DNA of 48,361 nucleotides from Methanomassiliicoccales archaeon (GCA_030593295.1 JAUVHO010000008.1:1-48361), one strand, 5' to 3'; numbered from the stretch's first letter, positions 17,537 through 25,621 are shown. Notes: generated by a model not told the origin, from the letters alone. Program-made: numbers and translations.

Positions 17537-19465
17537 ATGTTCGAGCTCAAGGCCAGGGACGGTCTGGGAAGGATAGGTTCACTGACGACCAGGCATGGAA
17601 CCGTTGAGACCCCGACCCTCCTGCCGGTCATCAACCCCAACATGATAACCATCGCTCCAAAGGATATGAGGAAGAAGTTCGGGACATCGGCCATAATCAC
17701 CAATTCATATGTCATCAACAAGAGCAAGGGGCTTAGGGAAAAGGCTCTCTCCAAAGGGGTCCACGCGCTACTCGACTTCGACGGACCCATCATGACGGAT
17801 TCGGGAACCTTCCAGTCCCACGTTTACGGCGATGTTTCGGTCACCAATGAAGAGATCGTGGCCTTTCAGAGGGACATCGGTTCGGACATCGGTTCGATTC
17901 TGGACGTATTCTCGGAGCCGTTCATCTCCAAGAGGAAAGCGCGGAAGGACATAGAAGACACAATAGTGAGAGCGGAAGAGGCAGTGGAGATAAAGAAGAA
18001 GATGTTCTTGGCCGGCGGGATTCAAGGATCTACACACCAGGACCTCAGGGAAGAATGCGCTTCCAGAATGTCCAATATCGACATCGACGTGAACGCCATT
18101 GGCGGTGTAGTTCCGTTGATGGAGACCTACAAGTTCTCCGATCTCGTTGATGTCGTCCTCTCCGCAAAGAGAGGTCTGTCCCCCCAAAAGCCGGTTCACC
18201 TGTACGGGGCCGGACATCCCATGATCTTTGCACTGGCAGCGCTGATGGGGTGCGACATGTTCGATTCTTCCTCTTATGCGAAATACGCCAAGGACGGAAG
18301 GATGATGTTCCCCGACGGAACGAGACGGGCGGAGGATCTGGTGCATCAGATCTGTCATTGTCCAGTGTGCGACAGCCTTACCCCCGAGGAGCTCAGCAAG
18401 GACAGGGTCGCGATTGCGGAGCACAACCTGCACTCCAGCTACAACGAGATACGAACGATAAAGCAGGCAATACACGAAGGGAGCCTGTGGGAACTGGTCG
18501 AGAGAAGATGCAGCCTCCATCCGGACATGCTCTCCGCGCTTCGCAAGCTGCGGGAATACACCGACTACATTGAGAGGTTCGAGCCCACCAGCAAGAGGAG
18601 CTCATTCTACTTCACGTCGTACGAGTCCCTTCACAGACCGCTGATCGTCAGGTACAATTCGAGATTGAAGGAGAGGTACACGCCTGCGACCAAAGGTATC
18701 GCCGTCGTTCTTCCGGAGACCAGTAAGCCGTACGGCATGGCATTTAGAGATGAGGTCGCAGACATCAGAAGCAAGGCGGACGCCGCTATCATCGTCGAAT
18801 CCGTCCTCGGTCCCGTCCCCCTGGAACTGGACGAGATGTATCCACTGGCCCAATCGCTCGTGCCAATGCTGCTCAGCACCGAGACCGCCAAACTGATGAG
18901 AAAGCGCACTGACGATCTCCTTGACCATATTGGCTTTGAGAAGGTCTTGCGCTGGACGAGGAGGAGGCCGAGCAATCTGGACAAACTCGGATCGAGACCG
19001 GTGAATAGGGACCCGGACATCCTCAAGCTGAGAGCGATCGCGGACATGCAGTTCGGGAAGGGGGCGGGAAAATCCCTGATCAAACGCGGTGTTGAACTTG
19101 TAAAGTCGAAGAAGACCGGCAGGATACGCAACGTTCTGCACGAAGGAAGACATCTGTTGTCACTGAGAGCTAGGGACGGCATATTCACCCTAAGAGCAGA
19201 AGGAGCCAAGATCCTCCACAAGAAGTTCAAGAAACCGAGACTGCGAGTCGTCGTCCAGAGCGACACGGCGGAGTTCAACCGTGAAGGGAAGAACGTCTTC
19301 GCCAAGTTCGTCAAAGAGTGTGATGAAGGTCTGAGGCCCCGGGACGAGGTCTTGGTCGTGAACGAGGATGATGAACTGGTTGCCGTGGCAAGGGCATTGA
19401 TGAACAGGGAAGAGATGCTGGCCTTCTCAAAGGGAATAGCAGCACGTGTCAGGGAAGGGGTCTAG
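17537..19465 (+). CDS. tgtA: Archaeosine tRNA-guanine transglycosylase with PUA domain
   Basis: Exchanges guanine-15 of archaeal tRNA for preQ0, the first step of archaeosine formation. 642 residues. The catalytic TIM barrel contains PIMTDSGTFQSHVYG (Asp88), AGGIQGS and CDMFDSSSYAKYAKDGR (Asp243, the probable nucleophile). The zinc site CHCPVCDSL with a downstream His follows. The C-terminal part includes the linker domains and a PUA domain (about 560-640, ending VNEDDELVAVARALM). The 3' end overlaps the convergent pcc1 gene by four bases. Start ATG 17537 sits on the expected MFELKARDGLGRIG. Confidence 0.97.
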   Translation: MFELKARDGLGRIGSLTTRHGTVETPTLLPVINPNMITIAPKDMRKKFGTSAIITNSYVINKSKGLREKALSKGVHALLDFDGPIMTDSGTFQSHVYGDVSVTNEEIVAFQRDIGSDIGSILDVFSEPFISKRKARKDIEDTIVRAEEAVEIKKKMFLAGGIQGSTHQDLREECASRMSNIDIDVNAIGGVVPLMETYKFSDLVDVVLSAKRGLSPQKPVHLYGAGHPMIFALAALMGCDMFDSSSYAKYAKDGRMMFPDGTRRAEDLVHQICHCPVCDSLTPEELSKDRVAIAEHNLHSSYNEIRTIKQAIHEGSLWELVERRCSLHPDMLSALRKLREYTDYIERFEPTSKRSSFYFTSYESLHRPLIVRYNSRLKERYTPATKGIAVVLPETSKPYGMAFRDEVADIRSKADAAIIVESVLGPVPLELDEMYPLAQSLVPMLLSTETAKLMRKRTDDLLDHIGFEKVLRWTRRRPSNLDKLGSRPVNRDPDILKLRAIADMQFGKGAGKSLIKRGVELVKSKKTGRIRNVLHEGRHLLSLRARDGIFTLRAEGAKILHKKFKKPRLRVVVQSDTAEFNREGKNVFAKFVKECDEGLRPRDEVLVVNEDDELVAVARALMNREEMLAFSKGIAARVREGV

Positions 19466-19683
19466 ACCTCGGCCACTTTCTCGGCGATCGTTATGCACGA
19501 CAGGTAATCATCCAGTGTGTGCAAAAGGGATTTCAGGCTCTTCGCCTTGATCCTGGATATTATCTTGCTGCCTTCCACAACCGCTTCCACGTAGCCGTAG
19601 TTGTCAACATCCACCGTCCTGAGTATGTGCTTCGCCTTCTCTTCATCCGGGTAGATGAACTCAAGGGTGCATGTCACGTCCAT
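19462..19683 (-). CDS. pcc1: KEOPS complex subunit Pcc1
   Basis: Small dimerising subunit of the KEOPS complex, which makes t6A37 in tRNA. 73 residues, standard length for archaeal Pcc1. It has the two-helix three-strand pattern: TCTLEFIYPDEEKAKHIL, a strand VEGSKIISRIKAKSL, then SLLHTLDDYLSCITIAE. It sits tail to tail with tgtA (4-base overlap) and near other tRNA modification genes. The TrmO homolog in this window would act on the product of KEOPS. Confidence 0.9.
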   Translation of the reverse strand: MDVTCTLEFIYPDEEKAKHILRTVDVDNYGYVEAVVEGSKIISRIKAKSLKSLLHTLDDYLSCITIAEKVAEV

Positions 19684-19705
19684 GGCTTATCTGAAATGCG
19701 CTTTC

Positions 19706-19718
19706 GCCTAATAAATCA
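19706..19718. promoter_or_regulatory. Divergent promoter between pcc1 and nitroreductase
   Basis: CCTAATAAATCAT lies 23-35 bases upstream of the pcc1 ATG (reading TGATTTATTAGG) and about 40-50 bases before the nitroreductase ATG. One AT-rich element may serve both directions. Confidence 0.4.
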
Positions 19719-19756
19719 TAGTAAATGGTTTAGAGAAGTTCAACTTATCCTGCATC

Positions 19757-20275
19757 ATGGAACTGAAGGAGGCCATCCTAGGGAGAAGGAGCATCAGACG
19801 TTTTGGCGATGGGGACGTTTCTGAGGAGGTCGTGACCGAGTTGATCGAACTGGGGCATGCGGCTCCATCCGCAGGTAATCTCCAAGCAAGGGATTTCGTT
19901 GTTGTCAGGGACCAGAAGACCAAGGACGATCTTGCACTGGCCGCCCATGGTCAGGACTTCATAGCAGAAGCTCCGGTCGTCATTGTCGTCTGCGCCAACA
20001 TGGACAGGATCATGCATTACGGGAAAAGGGGCATCACTCTCTATTGTCTTCAAGACTGTGCGGCAGCCATTCAGAACATGCTCCTCGTGATTCACGATAT
20101 GGGTCTCGGATGCGTATGGGTGGGGGCGTTCGATGAGTCCAAGGCCAGCAATGTTCTGGAGCTTCCAGGGCATATCAGGCCTGTTGCGATTCTCCCAATC
20201 GGGGAACCTATCTCTCAACCGGCGGCAAGGAAACGGATTCCAGTTAAGGACTTGATACATTACGAGAAATGGTGA
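19757..20275 (+). CDS. Nitroreductase family FMN protein
   Basis: NAD(P)H-dependent flavin oxidoreductase fold, 172 residues, usual for the short archaeal branch. It starts MELKEAILGRRSIRRFGDGD with the FMN phosphate-binding Arg pair. It continues with HAAPSAGNLQARDFVVV and the C-terminal block GLGCVWVGAFDE, ending LPIGEPISQP. The physiological substrate is unknown. The stop overlaps the start of a 63-residue membrane protein, implying co-expression. Confidence 0.93.
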   Translation: MELKEAILGRRSIRRFGDGDVSEEVVTELIELGHAAPSAGNLQARDFVVVRDQKTKDDLALAAHGQDFIAEAPVVIVVCANMDRIMHYGKRGITLYCLQDCAAAIQNMLLVIHDMGLGCVWVGAFDESKASNVLELPGHIRPVAILPIGEPISQPAARKRIPVKDLIHYEKW

Positions 20276-20460
20276 ATATGGCATTCAGGTTCAGCAAGGT
20301 AGGGGTGATCGTTGCCGTTCTGGTACTTCTTCCTGCGACCTTGCTACTGTCCGTGACTTCCCCTTTCGGGTCCACTGGTGTTCTTCTTACCTTGATGTTG
20401 TGGATTCTGATACCCGTCGTCATAGCAAAGATGTATTATCGGTACAAGAAGATGGAATAG
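20269..20460 (+). CDS. Small membrane protein, two predicted helices
   Basis: 63 residues with two hydrophobic stretches (VGVIVAVLVLLPATLLLSV and GVLLTLMLWILIPVVIAKMY) and basic ends (MAFRFSK, YRYKKME). It overlaps the nitroreductase stop by seven bases from the ATG at 20269; a second ATG at 20278 is an alternative just after the stop. No family is recognised. Confidence 0.65.
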   Translation: MVNMAFRFSKVGVIVAVLVLLPATLLLSVTSPFGSTGVLLTLMLWILIPVVIAKMYYRYKKME

Positions 20461-20471
20461 GTTTTTCGGAT

Positions 20472-21716
20472 TCATACCAGTTCTGCCTTGAGATATGCAT
20501 CCGCGGCGGAAACGGTCTTCACATCGTAGAATGAACCCAACGGAAGGTCATTTGGCAGGACTATCAGACGGTAGCCGTCGGTTCTGGCCATGGTCGTTCC
20601 AGGTTTGACATGTTCAGTTGTCATGACCCTGAAGACCGAGCCAATGAAGGACTTGTTCTTCTCCAGACGAATCTCGTTCCTCAGTTTTGTAAGCTCCCTT
20701 GACCTTTCCTTCGAGACCCAGCCGGGGACCTTCTTGTCCATGTTGAACGCCTCCGTCCCCTCCCTCGCGGAGAACCTAGTCACGTTGATGATGTCAGGTC
20801 GAACTTCTCTCATTAGGTCCAAAGAAGCCTGGAATTGCTCCTGCGTCTCGCCCGGGAAACCGGTGATGATGTCGGTGGATATCGATGAATCCGGAAACCT
20901 GGACCTGAAATCCTCGCAGATATCCATGAAGTCCTTGACCGAGTACCTCCTTCGCATGCTTCTCAGGAGATCGTCGTCCCCGCTCTGGACGGGCAAATGG
21001 AGGAACTTGTAGACCTTGTCCGAGTCAAATGCCCTGATGGTTTCCGCAAGAACTGGCTTGAGATTGGTGATGTTGGCCATACCCACTCTTATTCTGAACT
21101 CTCCGTCAAGCGACGTGATGCGGTTCAGCAGGTCTGGTAGTGAAGAACCATTATCTCTTCCATAAGCAGCCGTGTCTTGTGCCGTTAACCTGATTTCCTT
21201 GAAGCCTTCCTCCAATCGTCGGGAGACCGATGCGGTGATCTCTTCTTTCGGGTGGCTCTTCAAAGCCCCCCTGGCAAGTCTCGTAACACAGTAGCTGCAT
21301 CGTTCGGTACACCCTTGTCCGATGGGAACGATCGCATCGATCGAATTCTCTGGAGGTCCTTTCTTCACCGGTTCTGCAGGAGACGTCTCATCATCCTCAC
21401 CCACCTCTTCGAGCACTTTCTCCAGATTCCTGGGTGATATGAACACCGCCTCTGGATCAACAGCGCTCACCTTCTCCTTCATGATGGACGCCATGCACCC
21501 ACCGATGAGAATCCTCTTGTCCTTTTCCTTCAGTTCCCTGATCCTTTTCAGCATCCTGCGCTCGGTCGATTCTATCACGCAGCAGGTGACAACAAGGGAG
21601 GTCTCAGCATCATCAGGTTCAACCACCTCGTGACCAGCCCCTTCCAGCAGCTCCTGCATGAACCTGGACTCGCCCTGGTTCAGAGTGCAACCATATGCTT
21701 CCACCGAGACACGCAT
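20472..21716 (-). CDS. tRNA t6A37 methylthiotransferase (e-MtaB/CDKAL1-like)
   Basis: Radical-SAM methylthiotransferase that converts t6A37 to ms2t6A37 in tRNA. N-terminal UPF0004 domain cysteines are in EAYGCTLNQGE, VVTCCVIES and GGCMASI. The radical-SAM cluster is CTERCSYC (C-x3-C-x2-C). A TRAM domain ends the protein (SFIGSVFRVMTTEHV onward). MRVSVEAYGCTLNQ is the family N-terminus, so ATG 21716 is preferred to the in-frame ATGs at 21749 and 21836. The archaeal lineage and YGCTLN favour e-MtaB over bacterial MiaB. Confidence 0.93.
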   Translation of the reverse strand: MRVSVEAYGCTLNQGESRFMQELLEGAGHEVVEPDDAETSLVVTCCVIESTERRMLKRIRELKEKDKRILIGGCMASIMKEKVSAVDPEAVFISPRNLEKVLEEVGEDDETSPAEPVKKGPPENSIDAIVPIGQGCTERCSYCVTRLARGALKSHPKEEITASVSRRLEEGFKEIRLTAQDTAAYGRDNGSSLPDLLNRITSLDGEFRIRVGMANITNLKPVLAETIRAFDSDKVYKFLHLPVQSGDDDLLRSMRRRYSVKDFMDICEDFRSRFPDSSISTDIITGFPGETQEQFQASLDLMREVRPDIINVTRFSAREGTEAFNMDKKVPGWVSKERSRELTKLRNEIRLEKNKSFIGSVFRVMTTEHVKPGTTMARTDGYRLIVLPNDLPLGSFYDVKTVSAADAYLKAELV

Positions 21717-21767
21717 CGTCCTATCATCCAGAGAAATGTATATGAGCATGACGGTGGCTGTTCGCCA

Positions 21768-21778
21768 ACTTTTAATAA
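21768..21778. promoter_or_regulatory. Divergent TATA region between mtaB-like gene and 64-residue gene
   Basis: ACTTTTAATAA on the plus strand lies 28-38 bases before the ATG at 21806. The reverse reading TTATTAAAAGT lies 52-62 bases before the methylthiotransferase ATG at 21716. One AT-rich element may serve both. Confidence 0.5.
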
Positions 21779-21805
21779 CACCCTGCGCATTCGTTTTTTG
21801 GTTCG

Positions 21806-22000
21806 ATGTCCACCATTGATGACGCCAAAAAGGCAAAGGCTGTAGCGGTCAACAGGGCAAAGGCGGCCAAGCTTCTCGCCAAGTCCGCCAAGATAGAGCT
21901 CAAGTCCAAGAAACTCGAAGCGCGCATCCTAAAACTCAGGGCCAAGGCTAAGGAACTCGACAATCGAGCAAAGGAAATACAACGAGGTGGCGTCGGTTAA
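21806..22000 (+). CDS. Small Ala/Lys-rich helical protein
   Basis: 64 residues, starting MSTIDDAKKAKAVAVNRAKA, composed almost only of Ala, Lys, Leu, Arg and Glu with heptad-like spacing. One long, highly basic amphipathic helix or coiled coil is predicted. It has its own TATA element at the right distance. Nucleic-acid binding or a histone-H1-like role is possible from composition but not shown; no family is recognised. Confidence 0.7.
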   Translation: MSTIDDAKKAKAVAVNRAKAAKLLAKSAKIELKSKKLEARILKLRAKAKELDNRAKEIQRGGVG

Positions 22001-22015
22001 GCCCCTTTCTTCCCC

Positions 22016-22159
22016 TTATTCCTCACTTTCCTCTATTTGAGGGGGCTCTGGAAATTCGTTCTCCAAAGCAAAAATGGTCTCCAGTTCCCATTCGTTAACG
22101 AATTGGCAACGAAGCACCAGTGAGAGGGTATCGCTTTCGGTTTTTATCAGTCTGGCCAT
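22016..22159 (-). CDS. Small acidic protein, probable
   Basis: 47-residue frame starting MARLIKTESDTLSLVLRC and ending FPEPPQIEESEE. It is supported by a strong TATA element (22196-22208) 37-49 bases upstream of its ATG and by occupying an otherwise empty spacer. The palindrome TTCGTTAACGAA is within its coding region. Not recognised. The 3' half of the spacer (22221-22376) holds only the flavin reductase promoter and leader. Confidence 0.5.
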   Translation of the reverse strand: MARLIKTESDTLSLVLRCQFVNEWELETIFALENEFPEPPQIEESEE

Positions 22160-22195
22160 GCCCCACAACCTGTTGCGTGTATAGGTGTCCTCAAA

Positions 22196-22208
22196 CTATT
22201 TATAATTT
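22196..22208 (-). promoter_or_regulatory. TATA box for the 47-residue gene
   Basis: AAATTATAAATAG on the minus strand, one of the best archaeal TATA matches in the window, at leader-short distance from the ATG at 22159. Confidence 0.55.
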
Positions 22209-22312
22209 GTTTAGTGAATCTCATAAGACGTGTCGAATTGTCTTCATTTCTTAACGTGTTCGGACAAAAAGATGACATGCTTCATGATTATGTTCCGAAA
22301 ACGTGCGTTTGG

Positions 22313-22324
22313 AAAGGTTATTAG
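22313..22324 (+). promoter_or_regulatory. Probable TATA element for flavin reductase
   Basis: AAAGGTTATTAG, 53-64 bases before the TTG start at 22377. Confidence 0.4.
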
Positions 22325-22376
22325 ACCTTCTTAGCTTACGGTCGAACGTCATGGGGAAATGAGGAGGTGAGGACAC

Positions 22377-22952
22377 TTGACCAAGAAGATGATGGATGGC
22401 GTCGGGAAGTTCGCGAGACATTATCCGGCGAACGTTGCGATCGTTACGACCAGAACTGAGAACGAACAGGATGCCATGGCGGCTGCCTGGCACTCGTGCA
22501 TCTCATTCAAGCCCCCCTTGCTGGGGGTTTCCGTTTCTCCCAAGAGGCACACCTACAACATCATTACGGAATCGAAGAAGTTCGCGATGAACTACGTTCC
22601 CAGTGAGAAATCGATCATATCGGCCCAGACCGGAGGCGTCAGCGGGAGGGATGTGGACAAGTTCGAGATGTTTGGGCTTGAACTCAAAGCGGAAACCGGG
22701 TTGGACCTGCCAATACTGAAGGATGCCTACGCAGCATACGAGTGCAAGTTGCATTCCGTGATAGAGCTTGGAGATCACCACTGGTTCGTCGGGGAGGTAA
22801 TGTTCTCTCATTATGACGAAGAGGCGTTCAGCGAGGATCAGATGTTTCTGACAGACAAGGTGAGTCCCACGATGTATCTCGGTTTCGACCACTACCTTCT
22901 CCCTCCAAAATGCAAATCCACACATCTGGAACGGAGCAAGCTGCCCGAGTGA
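22377..22952 (+). CDS. Flavin reductase-like FMN-binding protein
   Basis: Split-barrel flavin reductase domain protein (191 residues) of the flavoredoxin/HpaC-like superfamily. It contains PANVAIVTTRTENEQDAMAA, SFKPPLLGVSVSPKRHTYN and VPSEKSIISAQTGGVSGRD, the usual FMN-binding blocks. Such proteins supply reduced flavin or carry electrons. The start is TTG 22377 behind GAGGAGGTGAGGACAC. It ends 66 bases before an HpaB/4-hydroxybutyryl-CoA dehydratase-family gene, a pairing that recalls two-component flavin enzymes. Confidence 0.9.
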   Translation: MTKKMMDGVGKFARHYPANVAIVTTRTENEQDAMAAAWHSCISFKPPLLGVSVSPKRHTYNIITESKKFAMNYVPSEKSIISAQTGGVSGRDVDKFEMFGLELKAETGLDLPILKDAYAAYECKLHSVIELGDHHWFVGEVMFSHYDEEAFSEDQMFLTDKVSPTMYLGFDHYLLPPKCKSTHLERSKLPE

Positions 22953-23018
22953 ATCTAGTTAGGTATAAAGCAGAAAAGCGTATTCTCCAGTTCGGGGTAG
23001 GAAAGGGAGTTGGTTCTT

Positions 23019-24470
23019 GTGATAAAGACGCCTGAGGAGTATAGGGAAAGCCTTCGGAATATGAATCCCAACGTGTACAAGTTCGGGGAGCTGATAGGGG
23101 ACGTCACCACCCACCCGGCGACTATGAGGACGGTCGAAGGGCACGCTCAGATATATGCGCTGGCTCATGACCCTGAGTATAAGGACATGGTTGTGGCTGA
23201 ATCGATTCTGTCCGGAGAGAGGATCTCCAGGTATCTGTCCATCATCAAAGGTCCGGAGGACATGATCGCCAACTCCAAGATGAAGAGGTACATGTTCAAC
23301 ATTACCGGGACGTGCACGGGCGGTAGGTGCGGTGGCTGGACCGGAATCAATGCGGTGTGGAAGACGACGTTCGACATGGATGAGAAGCTGGGGACGGATT
23401 ACCACATAAGGTTCAAGGAATGGTTGAAGGACGCTCAGGAGAGGGACATCGCCATTTCCGTCGCAATGACAGACCCCAAAGGGAACAGAACTCTATCACC
23501 ATCACAACAAGAAGACCCGGACATGAACCTGCACGTGATAGATGAGAAAGGCGACGGCATCGTGGTGAAAGGTGCGAAGATCATGATCTGCGGCGTTGCG
23601 GCCGCCAATGAGATACTGGTCCTCCCTGGCAGTAAGTACGGAGAGAAAGACAAGAACTGGGCGGTGGCTTTCGTGATCCCGAGGGACGCGGAAGGATTGA
23701 AATGCATCGAGACCAGGCATCCCAGTGATTTGAGGGAACTTGAGGAAGGGTTCGACTCACCGGTTGAGTGTGGTGGGATAACTCAGTCCTACCTTCTATT
23801 CGAGGACGTTTTCGTGCCCAGGGAAAGGATATTCATGCTCAGGGAACACGATTTCACACTTGAGATAGTGATGAACTTCATCGCTCCTTACAGGGCAGCG
23901 ATCGGGGCCTGCGTTGCAGGTCAAGGCGATGTGATGGTCGGCGCTTCCATATTGATGGCCTGGGCGAACGGACTGTCTGAGAAGGTCTTCAGAGACAAGC
24001 TCACGCAGATGGTGATGAACAACGAGACGACGTATGGGATGGGTGTTGCTGCTGCAGTATTGGGGAAGAAGCATCCTTCCGGAAGCTGGATGGTCGATCC
24101 ATTGCTGTCGAATGTGAACAAGGTCTACGTCGCTACCTTGCCCTATGAAACAAAGAGACTGGCACAGGAGATCGGTGGAGGAATCACAGAGACTGGCTGT
24201 ATGCCGTCTTTCCAGGATTTTGAGAGCGAGGAATACGGAGAGTTGGTTCAGAAATACCTAAAGGCGGCTGCTCCGGCAGAGGCAAGGGCCAGAATTGCGA
24301 GGTTGATCGAGTGGCTTACGCTTGGTGCTGGGGTTCCTGGTTGCATGCATGGTGGAGGGTCGCCCGACGGTGCAAAATTGATGATCCAGAGAAGCGCTGG
24401 TTTTGACAGGTGTATCAAACTTGCAGAGGAGCTGTCTGGGATTGAGGGTGATTCGGTCAAGAAGCCATAA
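23019..24470 (+). CDS. HpaB / 4-hydroxybutyryl-CoA dehydratase family flavoprotein
   Basis: About 483 residues with an acyl-CoA dehydrogenase-like fold, of the family uniting 4-hydroxyphenylacetate 3-monooxygenase (HpaB) and 4-hydroxybutyryl-CoA dehydratase (AbfD). It starts VIKTPEEYRESLRNMNPNVY, typical of that family. AbfD of Clostridium aminobutyricum binds its [4Fe-4S] cluster with C99, C103, H292 and C299. Here the matching places are C99, C104 (TCTGGRCGG), Tyr291 and C298 (YRAAIGAC), so spacing and the His differ. Identity as a genuine dehydratase is therefore uncertain. GTG 23019 is preferred (GGGAG nine bases upstream) to TTG 23010. It follows the flavin reductase. Confidence 0.85.
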   Translation: MIKTPEEYRESLRNMNPNVYKFGELIGDVTTHPATMRTVEGHAQIYALAHDPEYKDMVVAESILSGERISRYLSIIKGPEDMIANSKMKRYMFNITGTCTGGRCGGWTGINAVWKTTFDMDEKLGTDYHIRFKEWLKDAQERDIAISVAMTDPKGNRTLSPSQQEDPDMNLHVIDEKGDGIVVKGAKIMICGVAAANEILVLPGSKYGEKDKNWAVAFVIPRDAEGLKCIETRHPSDLRELEEGFDSPVECGGITQSYLLFEDVFVPRERIFMLREHDFTLEIVMNFIAPYRAAIGACVAGQGDVMVGASILMAWANGLSEKVFRDKLTQMVMNNETTYGMGVAAAVLGKKHPSGSWMVDPLLSNVNKVYVATLPYETKRLAQEIGGGITETGCMPSFQDFESEEYGELVQKYLKAAAPAEARARIARLIEWLTLGAGVPGCMHGGGSPDGAKLMIQRSAGFDRCIKLAEELSGIEGDSVKKP

Positions 24471-24477
24471 GTCCATC

Positions 24478-24726
24478 TCAATAGGCCTTTTTACGGTGGC
24501 GGATGCGCAGCACTAGAACTCCCGCCTTCAACTTGCAGTAGACAACTCGATAGTCTCCCACCCTCAACTTGTATAAACCTCTGTAATCACCTTTGAGCGG
24601 AAGCCCTTTGTCTGGATCTTCACCGAGAACTTTTTCAATCTTCTTGAGGATCCTGTTCACTTCTTTTCTGTCGATCCTTCTCAGGTCCCGTTCGACGGAT
24701 GCCTTGTACTCAATCTTCACTGGCAA
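24478..24726 (-). CDS. RelE/ParE-family toxin
   Basis: 82 residues, typical of the RelE/ParE fold: MPVKIEYKASVERDLRRIDR, VLGEDPDKGLPLKGDYRGLYKL, and RVGDYRVVYCKLKAG with RIRHRKKAY. RelE toxins cleave ribosome-bound mRNA; the basic C-terminus with RHRKKAY matches the archaeal RelE type more than ParE. The start overlaps the antitoxin gene by 17 bases, the classical TA layout with antitoxin first. Confidence 0.9.
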   Translation of the reverse strand: MPVKIEYKASVERDLRRIDRKEVNRILKKIEKVLGEDPDKGLPLKGDYRGLYKLRVGDYRVVYCKLKAGVLVLRIRHRKKAY

Positions 24727-24934
24727 GTCGCTTCCTCAGTTCCTTTGAAGAGATGATTTCATCATCTATGTCGTGCAATCTGTCTAACGCAATCCTGTAG
24801 TCCGCATACTCTTCCAAATAGCGCTCGATCGCTTTTCTTATCAGGTAGGATTTGGTCCTGTCCGATTCGACAGCGATTTCCTCTAGTTGCTCATGAACGT
24901 CTTTTGACAACCTCAGGCTTATGGGGGCTGGCAT
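24710..24934 (-). CDS. Ribbon-helix-helix antitoxin
   Basis: 74 residues. The N-terminal ribbon-helix-helix DNA-binding domain is PISLRLSKDVHEQLEEIA and SDRTKSYLIRKAIERYLEE. The C-terminal tail (DRLHDIDDEIISSKELRKRL) should wrap the toxin. It would both neutralise the RelE-like toxin and repress the operon; a palindrome overlaps the promoter. Confidence 0.9.
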   Translation of the reverse strand: MPAPISLRLSKDVHEQLEEIAVESDRTKSYLIRKAIERYLEEYADYRIALDRLHDIDDEIISSKELRKRLASED

Positions 24935-24959
24935 TGAATCACTGTGTAATACAACGCAC

Positions 24960-24971
24960 TACTAGTATATC
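24960..24971 (-). promoter_or_regulatory. TA operon promoter with overlapping palindrome
   Basis: GATATACTAG reads as a TATA element 28-37 bases before the antitoxin ATG. It overlaps the perfect palindrome TACTAGTA (24960-24967), a plausible operator for the ribbon-helix-helix antitoxin. Confidence 0.45.
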
Positions 24972-25023
24972 AACGTAGCTAAACTCAAATCCCGATAGTC
25001 GAACCAGGGAACCCTCAAAAGAG

Positions 25024-25032
25024 CATATAAGC
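25024..25032 (+). promoter_or_regulatory. TATA element for the cupin gene
   Basis: CATATAAGC, 56-64 bases before the TTG start at 25088. Confidence 0.45.
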
Positions 25033-25087
25033 TTTCAGTGTCTACTCATCCTTGAATCCGCACTTAAGTGGACAGGGGTGAGAAGCC

Positions 25088-25429
25088 TTGAGCGAGAAGA
25101 TCGGGCAGTCAGAGATTATTGACATACCAACCATCGTGGAAGCATGTTCAGAGAAATGGTACAACACGACCCTGAGTCAGGTGAATGATTCTCTAGTGAG
25201 GCTTGGGATCTTCGAAGGTGAGTTCCATTGGCATCATCACGATAACGAGGACGAGTTCTTCTACGTGGTATCGGGAAAGCTGTTGTTGGACCTGCCAGAT
25301 GGCACGATCGAGCTGGATCAAAATCAAGCATATACTGTTCCAAAAGGGGTCGAACATCGGACGAGAGCTGACGAGAAAACGGTCATGTTGATGGTGGAGA
25401 CCAGAACGGTGAATCCGAGAGGGGATTAA
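25088..25429 (+). CDS. Cupin domain protein
   Basis: Single-domain cupin of 113 residues. Motif 1 is FHWHHHDNEDEFFYVVSG with the His and Glu metal ligands, and motif 2 is AYTVPKGVEHRTRAD with the second His. Such proteins are usually metal-dependent enzymes or ligand sensors; nothing here points to a substrate. The start is TTG 25088 behind GGGGTGAG. Copy A of the intergenic cassette begins 34 bases after its stop. Confidence 0.88.
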   Translation: MSEKIGQSEIIDIPTIVEACSEKWYNTTLSQVNDSLVRLGIFEGEFHWHHHDNEDEFFYVVSGKLLLDLPDGTIELDQNQAYTVPKGVEHRTRADEKTVMLMVETRTVNPRGD

Positions 25430-25530
25430 GTAAGTAAGTGATGCACAGTTGGGTATGGGACAGAAGCCCCCTTCAGTCGGTCGGATCTTGTCTAATCAGA
25501 TAGGAAATGTCTGGAATTCCTCGATGAAAT

Positions 25531-25566
25531 GGGCTCGTGAGACGAGTCCTATTCTCTTTTTCTTTC
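25531..25566 (+). terminator. Terminator in cassette copy A
   Basis: GGGCTCG/CGAGTCC stem (7 bp, one G-U) with TGAGA loop, followed by a T-rich tract. It would end cupin transcription or a small RNA starting in the cassette. Confidence 0.65.
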
Positions 25567-25612
25567 GGCTCTTGAACTCTGACTTCGTGCCTCAGAACCC
25601 ATTGGGAGAAGT

Positions 25613-25621
25613 GTTATAAAT
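25613..25621 (+). promoter_or_regulatory. TATA box of cassette copy A
   Basis: GTTATAAAT, 48-56 bases before the ATG at 25669. A second TATAAA (25623) lies just downstream. Confidence 0.6.
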
